Made by a program: the position numbers and the translations under genes. The notes under the pieces are model-generated. The model had not been told where the DNA came from, did no database searches, and saw only the letters and a program-made list of their open reading frames with translations. Shown in pieces: positions 16,585 to 25,005 of a stretch of DNA of 64,000 nt (position 1 is the first letter of the stretch; every line of letters starts with the position of its first letter). This DNA comes from Tamlana crocina (lineage in GTDB: Bacteria > Bacteroidota > Bacteroidia > Flavobacteriales > Flavobacteriaceae): assembly GCA_040429635.1 (NCBI GenBank), contig CP158972.1, positions 2,242,001-2,306,000 of the forward strand, given 5' to 3'.

Positions 16585-18618
16585 TTATATTAATCCGTTA
16601 TATTTTCTTAAAAACCACTCCAAACCTAGGCTTAACGCCAAAATGGCCAAAAGATATTTCCAATCTACCAAAGGTATGGTTTTTTTTACGCTTTTTTGTA
16701 ATGGAGCAAAACGTTTATCGTTCAACAAATCGCCAAAAACTTGATTTGAATTCTCAATAAAATAACTTGCCCCTGAGCTGTTTTCGGCCAATTGTTTCAG
16801 TTTATTGACATCAGCGTTTAAAAATTGCTGCTCCACATTATATTCTGAAATTTGAAAACTTCCAGATTTCGATAGGTTTTCTCCTTGAACACGTACGGTA
16901 AAACTATATCCGGAAGGAGGCAACCCGCTCAAATCTACTTGGTAATTGTTGTTTTTTAAAACGAACGGTACTGTTTTGCTTTCATTTGTGGAGTTGTTTG
17001 TAACGGTAATTTCGAGCGATTTCCTAGCATCAAAAATATAGTTTTTATCGAAAAACTCAGCTTTGACAACTACATTGCCGCCGCCCATAAAAACCGATTC
17101 GTAATCTATATTCAATCTACTTTTAGGTTTGTCCGTGGACAAATACTGAACGAGCTTACCCAAAAAACCGTCAAATTGGTTAAATGATTGTTGGCTCAAA
17201 AAACTTTGTGCCCGCCACTGCCAAATGTTTTCACCAAGTAAGACCGCTTGCCTTCTATTATCTTTTTCGAAAGTGGCCAATAGCGGACTTCCCGTTGAAA
17301 TACCATTAATAGTTTTATTCAAAATAGTTTCGAAAGGCACAAAAAAATTGATTTGACTGTAATTTGAATACAGTGGCGGAAAATCTTCAAAACCGATGTC
17401 TTGTACTAAAAAAGGTGTGTAATTTCTGTTCGATTCAGCTTGATAATCTTCCGTTTGGTTGATGATTTCAAAAGTGAAATTTTTATTGGCACTGTTTAAA
17501 AAATTCAAGTCGGTTTTTGGGCCAACAACGATAAATTGATTTTTGCTTTCAGCATCTAATTGCTCAAACAAATACTTGAACTTATTGTTTGGTTGATATA
17601 TAATAAATGACTGAAAATCATTTATTTCAATATTTTTTAATTCTGAATTAAAAATTGAAACAGAACGTTGTTCATTGGTTTCAATAGCTTTTTTTAACGC
17701 TCCTAAATCAGGATGGATGATGTCGCTTACAATGGCTATTTTTATCTTTTGATTTAAGACTTCAACAGTGAAATTTCTCGAATTATTTACTTTGTTTTTT
17801 TCATCACCCAAAGGCACTAAAGTCGCTTTGTAATTCACTAGGCCAATACTACTGGCTGGTAAATTTAAGTTAACGATTTTAGAATTTTCATATTTTGAAA
17901 AGCCAACCACCTCCGAATGCACAATAGTGTTTCCTCTGCTAATTTCAAACTTAGAACGCACGTTGTCATTTCCGCTGTAAACCAAAATGGCTTCAACCGG
18001 GAACTTGTTTTTATGATATGCGTATTTATTGACGTTGAGTTGTTGAATCTTCAAATCGGTGTGCTGAACGGTATCGCCTAGAATAATGGGGAACACGGGC
18101 TGCTTATACTGACTGCTTATGAATTGATAATCATTCCCGAAAGTCTGATTACCATCTGAAATCAATAAGGTTGGCGTTGTGGTTTGCTTATAAATTTGCG
18201 CCAATTGCTTAAAAGCGTCATAAATATTGGTTTCTTCTTCAGCAAAAGATAGTGAATCACTAGCTTTTAACGATTCGCCAAAAGTGTAAAACTCAATATT
18301 GAATTTATCGTTTAACGACTGGTTTTCAGCAATACTATTAATAAAACGTTCGGCTTTTTCTCTTTGGTTAAGATGGTTAATGGAACTGGAATTATCAACA
18401 GCAACCACTAAATTAGGCTTTTCAATAAACATTGAAACCTTATCAAAACTCGGGTTGATTAATAACAGTATTACCGCTAATACCGTTACAAACCTTAAAA
18501 AAAAGAAAAGCATGCCTAATCTGGTCATGCTTTTCTCTTTATATCTATACTGAAAATATGCAAAAACAAAAGCTATAATTCCAGCAAGAATAATATAAAC
18601 TATTGTTTCTGTTTGCAT
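16585..18618 (-). CDS. VWA-domain membrane protein, 677 aa
   Basis: Two N-terminal transmembrane helices (about residues 5-22 and 35-60), a periplasmic body, and one C-terminal helix (WKYLLAILALSLGLEWFL). The segment LVVAVDNSSSI near residue 75 is a MIDAS-type DxSxS motif of a von Willebrand factor A domain, followed by TPTLLISDGNQTFGND. Flavobacterial homologues are annotated as VWA or hypothetical membrane proteins and may relate to aerotolerance-type BatA/BatB proteins; the function is unproven. An 11-bp perfect inverted repeat lies inside the N-terminal coding region. Confidence 0.75.
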   Translation of the reverse strand: MQTETIVYIILAGIIAFVFAYFQYRYKEKSMTRLGMLFFFLRFVTVLAVILLLINPSFDKVSMFIEKPNLVVAVDNSSSINHLNQREKAERFINSIAENQSLNDKFNIEFYTFGESLKASDSLSFAEEETNIYDAFKQLAQIYKQTTTPTLLISDGNQTFGNDYQFISSQYKQPVFPIILGDTVQHTDLKIQQLNVNKYAYHKNKFPVEAILVYSGNDNVRSKFEISRGNTIVHSEVVGFSKYENSKIVNLNLPASSIGLVNYKATLVPLGDEKNKVNNSRNFTVEVLNQKIKIAIVSDIIHPDLGALKKAIETNEQRSVSIFNSELKNIEINDFQSFIIYQPNNKFKYLFEQLDAESKNQFIVVGPKTDLNFLNSANKNFTFEIINQTEDYQAESNRNYTPFLVQDIGFEDFPPLYSNYSQINFFVPFETILNKTINGISTGSPLLATFEKDNRRQAVLLGENIWQWRAQSFLSQQSFNQFDGFLGKLVQYLSTDKPKSRLNIDYESVFMGGGNVVVKAEFFDKNYIFDARKSLEITVTNNSTNESKTVPFVLKNNNYQVDLSGLPPSGYSFTVRVQGENLSKSGSFQISEYNVEQQFLNADVNKLKQLAENSSGASYFIENSNQVFGDLLNDKRFAPLQKSVKKTIPLVDWKYLLAILALSLGLEWFLRKYNGLI

Positions 18619-18682
18619 TTAAAATCTTTGCTTTCTGTTTAATTGAATAGAACTTCCTCTTAGCTGAGCAAGAAATTTACAA

Positions 18683-19429
18683 TTAAGTTAGCATTCCGCC
18701 ATCAACATTTAACGTTTGCCCTGTAACGTAGGCACTCATATCGCTGGCCAAAAATACACAGACATTAGCTACATCTTCTGGAGAACCACCACGTTTTAAA
18801 GGAATTCCAGCACGCCATTCGTCAACCACTTTTTCATCAAGTTTAGCTGTCATTTCAGTTTCAATAAAACCTGGTGCCACAACGTTACTTCTAATATTTC
18901 TTGAACCCAATTCTAATGCTACCGATTTTGAGAATCCGATAATACCCGCTTTTGATGCCGCATAATTGGTCTGGCCCGCATTTCCTTTTACACCAACCAC
19001 CGAACTCATATTGATAATTGAGCCTTTTCGTTGTTTCAGCATGGTGCGTTGTACAGCTTTGGTCATGTTGAAAACCGATTTTAGGTTCACTTCAATAACC
19101 GTATCGAAATCTTCTTCGGAAATTCGCATCAATAGGTTGTCTTTTGTAATACCAGCATTGTTGACCAATACATCGATACTACCAAATTCCTTAACAACAT
19201 CATCTGCCAATTTTTGGGCCTCCTCAAAACTAGCCGCGTTACTTTGGTAACCTTTGGCCTTAACACCTAAGCCATTCAATTCGTCTTCTAAAGCTTTAGC
19301 TGCTTCAACCGAAGAGCTATAAGTGAATGCCACATTGGCTCCTTGTTTTGCAAATATTTGGGCAATACCTTTTCCTATGCCTCGACTCGCACCGGTTATT
19401 ATAGCGGTTTTTCCTTCTAATAATTTCAT
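18683..19429 (-). CDS. fabG: 3-oxoacyl-[acyl-carrier-protein] reductase (FabG)
   Basis: NADPH-dependent reduction of 3-oxoacyl-ACP in type II fatty acid synthesis. The 248-residue SDR shows TGASRGIGKGIA, NNAGITKDNLLMRISEEDFD, SSVVGVKGNAGQTNYAASKAG with catalytic Ser, Tyr and Lys, and the C-terminal DMSAYVTGQTLNVDGGM, all characteristic of FabG rather than a general SDR. A good promoter lies 40-65 bp upstream. The VWA gene follows 64 bp downstream. Confidence 0.93.
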   Translation of the reverse strand: MKLLEGKTAIITGASRGIGKGIAQIFAKQGANVAFTYSSSVEAAKALEDELNGLGVKAKGYQSNAASFEEAQKLADDVVKEFGSIDVLVNNAGITKDNLLMRISEEDFDTVIEVNLKSVFNMTKAVQRTMLKQRKGSIINMSSVVGVKGNAGQTNYAASKAGIIGFSKSVALELGSRNIRSNVVAPGFIETEMTAKLDEKVVDEWRAGIPLKRGGSPEDVANVCVFLASDMSAYVTGQTLNVDGGMLT

Positions 19430-19466
19430 TAATATAATTGGTTTGTTTTTGTTTAAAATAGAATAT

Positions 19467-19494
19467 CAAATATATGAAATACTAACGGCTTCAA
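19467..19494 (-). promoter_or_regulatory. Probable fabG promoter
   Basis: On the minus strand TTG at 19492-19494, 17 bases, then TATATTTG at 19467-19474, a full match to the Bacteroidota -7 consensus TAnnTTTG. It lies about 40 bp upstream of the fabG ATG. Confidence 0.6.
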
Positions 19495-19500
19495 ATAAAA

Positions 19501-19532
19501 AAACCTCACAAAATATTGCGAGGTGTGGGTTT
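19501..19532 (-). terminator. Possible terminator after the lipoprotein gene
   Basis: AAACC-CACA at 19501-19510 can pair with TGTGGGTTT at 19524-19532 with one bulge; an alternative stem is ACCTC (19503-19507) with GAGGT (19520-19524). On the minus strand a TTTTTT run follows. It lies 11 bp beyond the stop of the gene at 19543-20124. Confidence 0.45.
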
Positions 19533-19542
19533 GTGTGATGAA

Positions 19543-20124
19543 CTAATTGTTTGGCATAAACTTGATGTCGACCATTCCCAAATACGCTCCTTCAACAAAG
19601 TTTGCAGGTAATGCTTGCTGCGTACCTAAATACGAAGCATACCCTAACACTAACACGTTATTGGCTTCCGCCGGAAACAAATTACCAACGTTATTACCGG
19701 AACTTCCAAAAGAATAATAATCATTGGTGTTTACAGAAACGAAGTAAGCTGTACCTGATTCAATATAAACAGGTGGAATATCTTCAAATGACAACAAGCC
19801 TGAGGAGGACACCACATTGGTGGTCACTAAAATTTCTTCAGTATTGGCATTCCAAAGCGTAACCCTGTAAGCATCGTTTTCAGGAACACGTATGCCCAAA
19901 GCAGTAATATTTCCATTTTTAAAGGTTTTAAATTTATAGCCCATTTCGAAAGTGTTCGGGCTATTCTTTTTGGTATATTTTAATTCTAAATCGCCACTTT
20001 CAATAAGGGATTTCATAGGGTATTCAGGTGTTGTCTCAATAACGGCTTCATCATCGCTCTTTGAACAACTCATTAAACAAATCAATAAAATAATTAATGT
20101 GAAAGTTAAATTTTGAGGTTTCAT
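19543..20124 (-). CDS. Lipoprotein with DUF4082-like beta domain
   Basis: A lipoprotein signal with LMSC puts the lipidated Cys at residue 20, predicting envelope anchoring. The 193-residue protein then has a beta-rich domain (YKFKTFKNGNITALGIRVPE, YRVTLWNANTEEILVTT, VYIESGTAYFVSVNTNDYYS) that resembles DUF4082, a jelly-roll-like domain found in extracellular proteins. The family assignment is from memory of its pattern and is tentative. It stands alone, with terminators on both sides. Confidence 0.7.
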   Translation of the reverse strand: MKPQNLTFTLIILLICLMSCSKSDDEAVIETTPEYPMKSLIESGDLELKYTKKNSPNTFEMGYKFKTFKNGNITALGIRVPENDAYRVTLWNANTEEILVTTNVVSSSGLLSFEDIPPVYIESGTAYFVSVNTNDYYSFGSSGNNVGNLFPAEANNVLVLGYASYLGTQQALPANFVEGAYLGMVDIKFMPNN

Positions 20125-20205
20125 GATTTCTAGTTTTTATGGATTCACCCTTATATCAACAAAGCATTAAATTTGTTACCTAGAAATCTTGATTTTATTT
20201 ACAAA

Positions 20206-20239
20206 AAAAATCCGTTAGCTTTTACACCAACGGATTTTT
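20206..20239 (-). terminator. Rho-independent terminator after sucD
   Basis: Perfect 11-bp stem AAAAATCCGTT (20206-20216) with AACGGATTTTT (20229-20239) and a 12-base loop; A and T runs make it work on either strand. It lies 21 bp beyond the sucD stop. Confidence 0.85.
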
Positions 20240-20259
20240 AATTATTCATATGAATTTTA

Positions 20260-21132
20260 TTAGCCCATCACTTCGGCTACTTTTTTTCCAATTTCAGCAG
20301 GAGAATCTACCACGTGGATACCGCATTCTCTCATGATTTTCTTTTTGGCTTGGGCAGTATCGTCGCTTCCTCCAACAATAGCGCCAGCATGCCCCATAGT
20401 ACGACCAGCAGGAGCAGTTTCTCCAGCGATGAAACCTACAATTGGTTTTTTACTTCCGCTTTCTTTGTACCAGTTTGCTGCGTCAGCTTCCAATTGTCCG
20501 CCAATTTCACCAATCATAACAACAGCTTCTGTTTCTGGGTCGTTGATTAGTAATTCAACAGCTTCTTTTGTAGTGGTACCAATAATTGGGTCTCCACCAA
20601 TACCAATAGCCGTTGTGATTCCCAATCCTTGTTTTACTACTTGATCGGCTGCTTCGTAAGTCAACGTTCCTGATTTAGAAACGATACCTACTTTTCCTGA
20701 TTTGAAAACAAAACCTGGCATGATACCGACTTTTGCTTCACCCGGAGTAATAACCCCTGGACAGTTAGGGCCGATTAATCGGCAATCTTTACCTTTTATA
20801 TAGTTTGATGCTGTAATCATATCAGCAACAGGAATTCCTTCAGTAATAGTAATAATCACTTTTATACCGGCATCGGCAGCCTCCATAATGGCATCGGCGG
20901 CAAATGCTGGCGGAACAAAAATAATGGTTGTGTCTGCACCAACTTGCTCAACGGCTTCCAAAACGGTGTTGAATACAGGCTTATCTAAATGCGTTTGACC
21001 TCCTTTACCCGGAGTTACCCCACCAACAACATTAGTACCATACTCAATCATTTGACTAGCGTGGAACGTACCTTCGCTTCCTGTAAATCCTTGAACAATT
21101 ATTTTCGAATCTTTATTTACTAAAACACTCAT
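20260..21132 (-). CDS. sucD: Succinyl-CoA synthetase alpha subunit (SucD)
   Basis: The ADP/GDP-forming succinate-CoA ligase alpha subunit of the TCA cycle. The 290-residue protein has the CoA-binding N-terminal domain ([25 protein letters not shown]), the [21 protein letters not shown] segment, and the active-site phosphohistidine H248 in [13 protein letters not shown]. The beta subunit sucC is not adjacent, which is common in Bacteroidota. It appears monocistronic, with a -7 box upstream and a strong terminator downstream. Confidence 0.97.
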   Translation of the reverse strand: MSVLVNKDSKIIVQGFTGSEGTFHASQMIEYGTNVVGGVTPGKGGQTHLDKPVFNTVLEAVEQVGADTTIIFVPPAFAADAIMEAADAGIKVIITITEGIPVADMITASNYIKGKDCRLIGPNCPGVITPGEAKVGIMPGFVFKSGKVGIVSKSGTLTYEAADQVVKQGLGITTAIGIGGDPIIGTTTKEAVELLINDPETEAVVMIGEIGGQLEADAANWYKESGSKKPIVGFIAGETAPAGRTMGHAGAIVGGSDDTAQAKKKIMRECGIHVVDSPAEIGKKVAEVMG

Positions 21133-21167
21133 AAGTGATTATTTTTTTGATTAATTTATATTGTACG

Positions 21168-21175
21168 CAAATGTA
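21168..21175 (-). promoter_or_regulatory. Probable sucD promoter -7 box
   Basis: On the minus strand TACATTTG, a perfect TAnnTTTG, 36 bp upstream of the sucD ATG. The nearest TTG upstream is 24 bases away, slightly long for a -33 element. Confidence 0.5.
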
Positions 21176-21227
21176 ATTTTTTGAATTAAATTTTTAAAGC
21201 AAAACAAAACATTTATTTTAAGTATTT

Positions 21228-22166
21228 TTACTTAGTTTTTTTCAAGCTTTCAATTATCTCAGGAATTTTTTTGATAGAAGCTAGTTCTTTATACTTCGAA
21301 CGAAAATCATCAGCCGGAATGCCGAAATAACTCTTATGGCCTTCCAACGATTTACTAACGCCCGCTTTTGCAGAAATAACGGCTTTTGTTCCTATAGTAA
21401 TACCGCTAGTAATACCTACTTGTCCCCAAATGGTAACCTCGTCTTCAACAACCACACAACCGGCCACACCAACTTGCGATGCTATTAAACACTTTTTACC
21501 AATTACGGTATCATGACCAATTTGCACTTGATTATCGATTTTTGAACCCTCACATATTCTCGTATCAGCTGTTACGCCACGGTCAATCGTGCAAGCAGCT
21601 CCAATATCCACATGGTCTTCGATAACTACTCGCCCACCCGATTTTAACCTGTCGTAGCCTTCGGCTCTTTTCTTATAATAAAAAGCATTGGCGCCCAAAA
21701 CCGTACCGGCATGAATGGTGACGTTATCACCAATAACGGCATCATCATAAATACTTACATTGGAATGGACAACGCAATTATCGCCAATAGTTACGTTGTG
21801 ACCAATAAAACTGTTAGGCTGAATAACAGTGTTTTTTCCTATTTTAGCTGAAGATGAAACCGTGGCATTTGAAGCTTTAAACGGCTTAAAATAATCGGTT
21901 AGTTTATTGAAGTCCCTAAACGGATCGTCACTCACCAACAATGCTTTACCTTCAGGGCAATCCACTTCCTTATTGATCAAGACAATGGTCGCTGCCGAAT
22001 TTAAAGCTTTATCGTAATACTTAGGATGGTCCACAAAAACGATATCTCCGGGTTCGACCACATGGATTTCGTTCATGCCCAAAACCTTAAAATCGGCATT
22101 ACCAACAAACTTACAGCCAATTAATTCTGCAATTTGGCTCAGGGTATATTCTTGAGGGAATTTCAT
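21228..22166 (-). CDS. LpxD paralogue: UDP-3-O-(3-hydroxyacyl)glucosamine N-acyltransferase family
   Basis: A 312-residue left-handed beta-helix protein of the LpxD family. The N-terminal uridine-binding-like domain (residues ~1-95) and hexapeptide repeats are followed by QVQIGHDTVIGKK, with a His at 218 aligned to the catalytic His of LpxD. Where LpxD has GADGFGFAP this protein has GANAFYYKKR, so the acyl-chain or sugar specificity may differ. The genuine lpxD lies upstream in the same operon. It may act on a second amino sugar substrate; that is inference. Confidence 0.8.
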   Translation of the reverse strand: MKFPQEYTLSQIAELIGCKFVGNADFKVLGMNEIHVVEPGDIVFVDHPKYYDKALNSAATIVLINKEVDCPEGKALLVSDDPFRDFNKLTDYFKPFKASNATVSSSAKIGKNTVIQPNSFIGHNVTIGDNCVVHSNVSIYDDAVIGDNVTIHAGTVLGANAFYYKKRAEGYDRLKSGGRVVIEDHVDIGAACTIDRGVTADTRICEGSKIDNQVQIGHDTVIGKKCLIASQVGVAGCVVVEDEVTIWGQVGITSGITIGTKAVISAKAGVSKSLEGHKSYFGIPADDFRSKYKELASIKKIPEIIESLKKTK

Positions 22167-22170
22167 AAAT

Positions 22171-22230
22171 CAGTATTCAGTCTCAGTCGCAGTATTCAGT
22201 TTTAACCATTTGACTGTTAACTGCCAACTA
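22171..22230. repeat. Degenerate CAGT-rich spacer repeat
   Basis: CAGTATTCAGT occurs at 22171-22181 and 22190-22200, separated by CTCAGTCG, then followed by TTGACTGTTAACTGCCAACT. This low-complexity spacer fills the gap between efp and the lpxD paralogue and has no ORF. It resembles the spacer at 9920-9965 in style. Confidence 0.5.
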
Positions 22231-22233
22231 TTT

Positions 22234-22800
22234 TTATTCCTTTACGCGTTCTTTGTAAGTTCCCTTTTCGGTCTCCACTTTAATTTTGTCACCTTCATTT
22301 ATAAATAAAGGTACATTCACTTCTGCGCCTGTTTCAACCGTTGCTGGTTTTGTTGCGTTAGTGGCTGTGTTCCCTTTTACACCAGGCTCGGTGTGGGTAA
22401 CTTCCAAAATAACACTTGCTGGCATTTCAACCGAAAGCGGTGCGTTATCTTCCGTGTTAATAATTACGGTTACCACTTCGCCTTCTTTCATTAAATCTGG
22501 ACGATCTAATGCGGCCTCCAACAATCTTATTTGGGTGTAGTCTGCCTCATTCATAAAATGATAAAACTCCCCATCATTGTATAAATACTGAAATTTATGG
22601 GTTTCCACACGAACGTCGTCCAATTTATGGCCAGCAGAAAATGTGTTGTCAATCACTTTTCCGTTGGTTACACTTTTTAATTTGGTGCGCACAAAAGCAG
22701 GCCCTTTTCCTGGTTTTACGTGTAAAAATTCTACAATTTTATAAATATCGTTATTGTATCTAATGCACAATCCGTTTCTAATATCTGATGTTGTTGCCAT
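22234..22800 (-). CDS. efp: Elongation factor P
   Basis: EF-P relieves ribosome stalling at polyproline stretches. The 188-residue protein has the KOW-like N-terminal domain with the tip HVKPGKGPAFVRTKLKS, where K32 occupies the modified position of E. coli K34, and two OB domains ending in PLFINEGDKIKVETEKGTY. It lies between lpxA (3-bp gap) and the lpxD paralogue within the lipid A operon, an arrangement I know from other Bacteroidota. Confidence 0.97.
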   Translation of the reverse strand: MATTSDIRNGLCIRYNNDIYKIVEFLHVKPGKGPAFVRTKLKSVTNGKVIDNTFSAGHKLDDVRVETHKFQYLYNDGEFYHFMNEADYTQIRLLEAALDRPDLMKEGEVVTVIINTEDNAPLSVEMPASVILEVTHTEPGVKGNTATNATKPATVETGAEVNVPLFINEGDKIKVETEKGTYKERVKE

Positions 22801-22803
22801 GTT

Positions 22804-23589
22804 TTAATTTGATTTAAAATATCCTTTCATTATACCACGGTGCGAATTTCTAATAAATTGAAGAATTTCATCGCGTTCTGGCGTGGCTTCCATTTCTGCT
22901 TCGATAATATCGGCAGCCTGTGTATTGTTATAATTTTTTTGGTAGAGAATTCTGAAAATATCCTGAATCTCCCTGATCTTTTCGGTTGAATAACCACGAC
23001 GACGCAACCCTACCGAATTAATCCCCACATACGAAAGTGGTTCGCGAGCCGCTTTTACATAAGGCGGAACGTCTTTTCTAACCAAAGAACCTCCGGTTAC
23101 AAAAGCATGATTTCCAACGGAAACAAACTGATGAACAGCCGTCATACCCGCTAAAACCACATAGTCGCCAATGGTAATGTGACCTGCCAAGGTGCTATTG
23201 TTTGAGAAGATGCAATTGTTACCTACGATACAATCGTGCGCGATGTGGCAATAAGCCATAATTAAACAGTTATCGCCTACTACGGTTTTCATTCGGTCTG
23301 CCGTACCGCGGTTTATGGTCACACACTCGCGGATGGTAACGTTATCACCTATCTCAACCGTGGTGTCTTCGTCGTTATATTTTAAGTCCTGTGGCACGGC
23401 TGAAATCACTGCCCCTGGGAAAATATTGCAATTTTTGCCAATGCGGGCGCCTTCCATAATGGTAACGTTGCTACCAATCCAAGTACCCTCACCTATTTTC
23501 ACATTATTATGTATCGTTGCAAAGGGCTCAATAACTACATTCTTTGCAATTTTGGCACCGGGGTGCACATATGCTAAAGGTTGATTCAT
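22804..23589 (-). CDS. lpxA: UDP-N-acetylglucosamine O-acyltransferase (LpxA)
   Basis: First step of lipid A biosynthesis: transfer of 3-hydroxyacyl from ACP to UDP-GlcNAc in the cytosol. The 261-residue protein has left-handed beta-helix hexads throughout, the catalytic His at H118 in MAYCHIAHDCIVGNN, the VPQDLKY loop, and a C-terminal helical region beginning VGLRRRGYSTEKIREIQ. It starts 10 bp downstream of lpxC/fabZ. Confidence 0.96.
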   Translation of the reverse strand: MNQPLAYVHPGAKIAKNVVIEPFATIHNNVKIGEGTWIGSNVTIMEGARIGKNCNIFPGAVISAVPQDLKYNDEDTTVEIGDNVTIRECVTINRGTADRMKTVVGDNCLIMAYCHIAHDCIVGNNCIFSNNSTLAGHITIGDYVVLAGMTAVHQFVSVGNHAFVTGGSLVRKDVPPYVKAAREPLSYVGINSVGLRRRGYSTEKIREIQDIFRILYQKNYNNTQAADIIEAEMEATPERDEILQFIRNSHRGIMKGYFKSN

Positions 23590-23598
23590 TTTATAATT

Positions 23599-25005
23599 TT
23601 ATTTTACTTTAGAAATTTGTGCCATTAATTCTGCTTCTGCACAAAGTTTTCCGTTAGCGTAAGCATAACCTTGCATATGGCAAATACCTCGACGTATAGG
23701 TGTTATTAACGTACAATTGAAAATTAACGTATCGCCGGGCATGACTTTTTGTTTGAACTTAACATTGTCCATTTTCATGAAGAACGTCAAGTAATTTTCT
23801 GGATCTGGCACCGTATTTAAAACCAAAATCCCTCCGGTTTGTGCCATAGCCTCAACTATTAAAACACCGGGCATAACGGGAGCTCCAGGAAAGTGTCCTT
23901 TAAAAAACTCCTCGTTCATGGTAACGTTTTTTGTTGCAATTACATTTTTATCTGTAAGCTCAAAAACCTTGTCAATCAACAAAAATGGTTGACGGTGCGG
24001 CAACATAGCCATAATTTGAGTCACATCCATTAATGGCGGTTGATTCAAATCGATATTAGGTACATTGTTGCGTCTTTCGTTTTTTATAATTTTTGAAAGC
24101 TTTTTAGCGAATTGGGTATTCACAAAATGCCCTGGTTTGTTGGCAATTACCTTACCTCTAATTCTTGTGCCGATTAAAGCTAAATCGCCCAATACATCGA
24201 GCAATTTGTGTCTAGCTGCTTCGTTAGGGTGATGTAGGGTTAGGTTATCTAATATACCGTTTGGTTTTACGGCAATATTATCTTTTTTGAAAGCTACTCT
24301 TAACTTTTCCATGGTTTCTGGAGACAATTCCTTATCTACATAAACAATGGCGTTGTTCAAATCGCCCCCTTTTATAAGTCCGTTTTCCAATAACATTTCA
24401 ATTTCATGCAAAAAGCTGAATGTTCTGGAATTGGCAATATCATTTTTAAAATCTGAAATTTGACTTAAAGTCGCATTTTGTGTACCCAAAACTTTAGTGC
24501 CAAAATCCACCATAGTGGTAATTTGGTACTCTTTAGCTGGCATCACTAAAATCTCACTTCCAGATTCTTCATCTACATAAGAAACAATATCTGTGATTTC
24601 GAAAACCTCACGTTGGGCATCAAGCTCCACAACGCCCGATTTTTCAATAGCTTCAACAAAAAATTTGGAAGAACCATCCATAATTGGAGGCTCGGATGCG
24701 TTCAATTCAATAATAGCATTATCAACATCCATTCCCACCAAAGCGGCCAAAACATGTTCTGAAGTTTGAATAGTTACACCATTTTTTTCCAAGCAAGTAC
24801 CACGTTGGGTATTGGTTACATAGTTGGCATCGGCCTCAATTATTGGCTCGCCTTCTAGGTCAACACGTTTAAAAGCCAAACCAAAATTGGCTTCTGCTGG
24901 CTTGAAAGTCAAGGTAACATCTTTCCCTGTATGCAATCCAACACCCGTTAAAGAAATGGCCTCCTTAATGGTTTTTTGGTTGTTTTCAGTATTTATTATT
25001 CCCAT
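23599..25005 (-). CDS. lpxC/fabZ: Bifunctional LpxC deacetylase / FabZ hydroxyacyl-ACP dehydratase
   Basis: A fusion typical of Bacteroidota. Residues ~1-310 are the zinc deacetylase LpxC, which commits to lipid A synthesis; they include SLTGVGLHTGKDVTLTFKPA, TSEHVLAALVGMDVDN and HHPNEAARHKLLDVLGDLALIG with the zinc-binding His and Asp. Residues ~320-468 are FabZ, with MLPHRQPFLLIDKV and GHFPGAPVMPGVLIVEAMAQ carrying the catalytic His and Glu. The fusion couples lipid A and fatty acid synthesis. Its start overlaps the end of lpxD by 10 bp, indicating translational coupling. Confidence 0.97.
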   Translation of the reverse strand: MGIINTENNQKTIKEAISLTGVGLHTGKDVTLTFKPAEANFGLAFKRVDLEGEPIIEADANYVTNTQRGTCLEKNGVTIQTSEHVLAALVGMDVDNAIIELNASEPPIMDGSSKFFVEAIEKSGVVELDAQREVFEITDIVSYVDEESGSEILVMPAKEYQITTMVDFGTKVLGTQNATLSQISDFKNDIANSRTFSFLHEIEMLLENGLIKGGDLNNAIVYVDKELSPETMEKLRVAFKKDNIAVKPNGILDNLTLHHPNEAARHKLLDVLGDLALIGTRIRGKVIANKPGHFVNTQFAKKLSKIIKNERRNNVPNIDLNQPPLMDVTQIMAMLPHRQPFLLIDKVFELTDKNVIATKNVTMNEEFFKGHFPGAPVMPGVLIVEAMAQTGGILVLNTVPDPENYLTFFMKMDNVKFKQKVMPGDTLIFNCTLITPIRRGICHMQGYAYANGKLCAEAELMAQISKVK

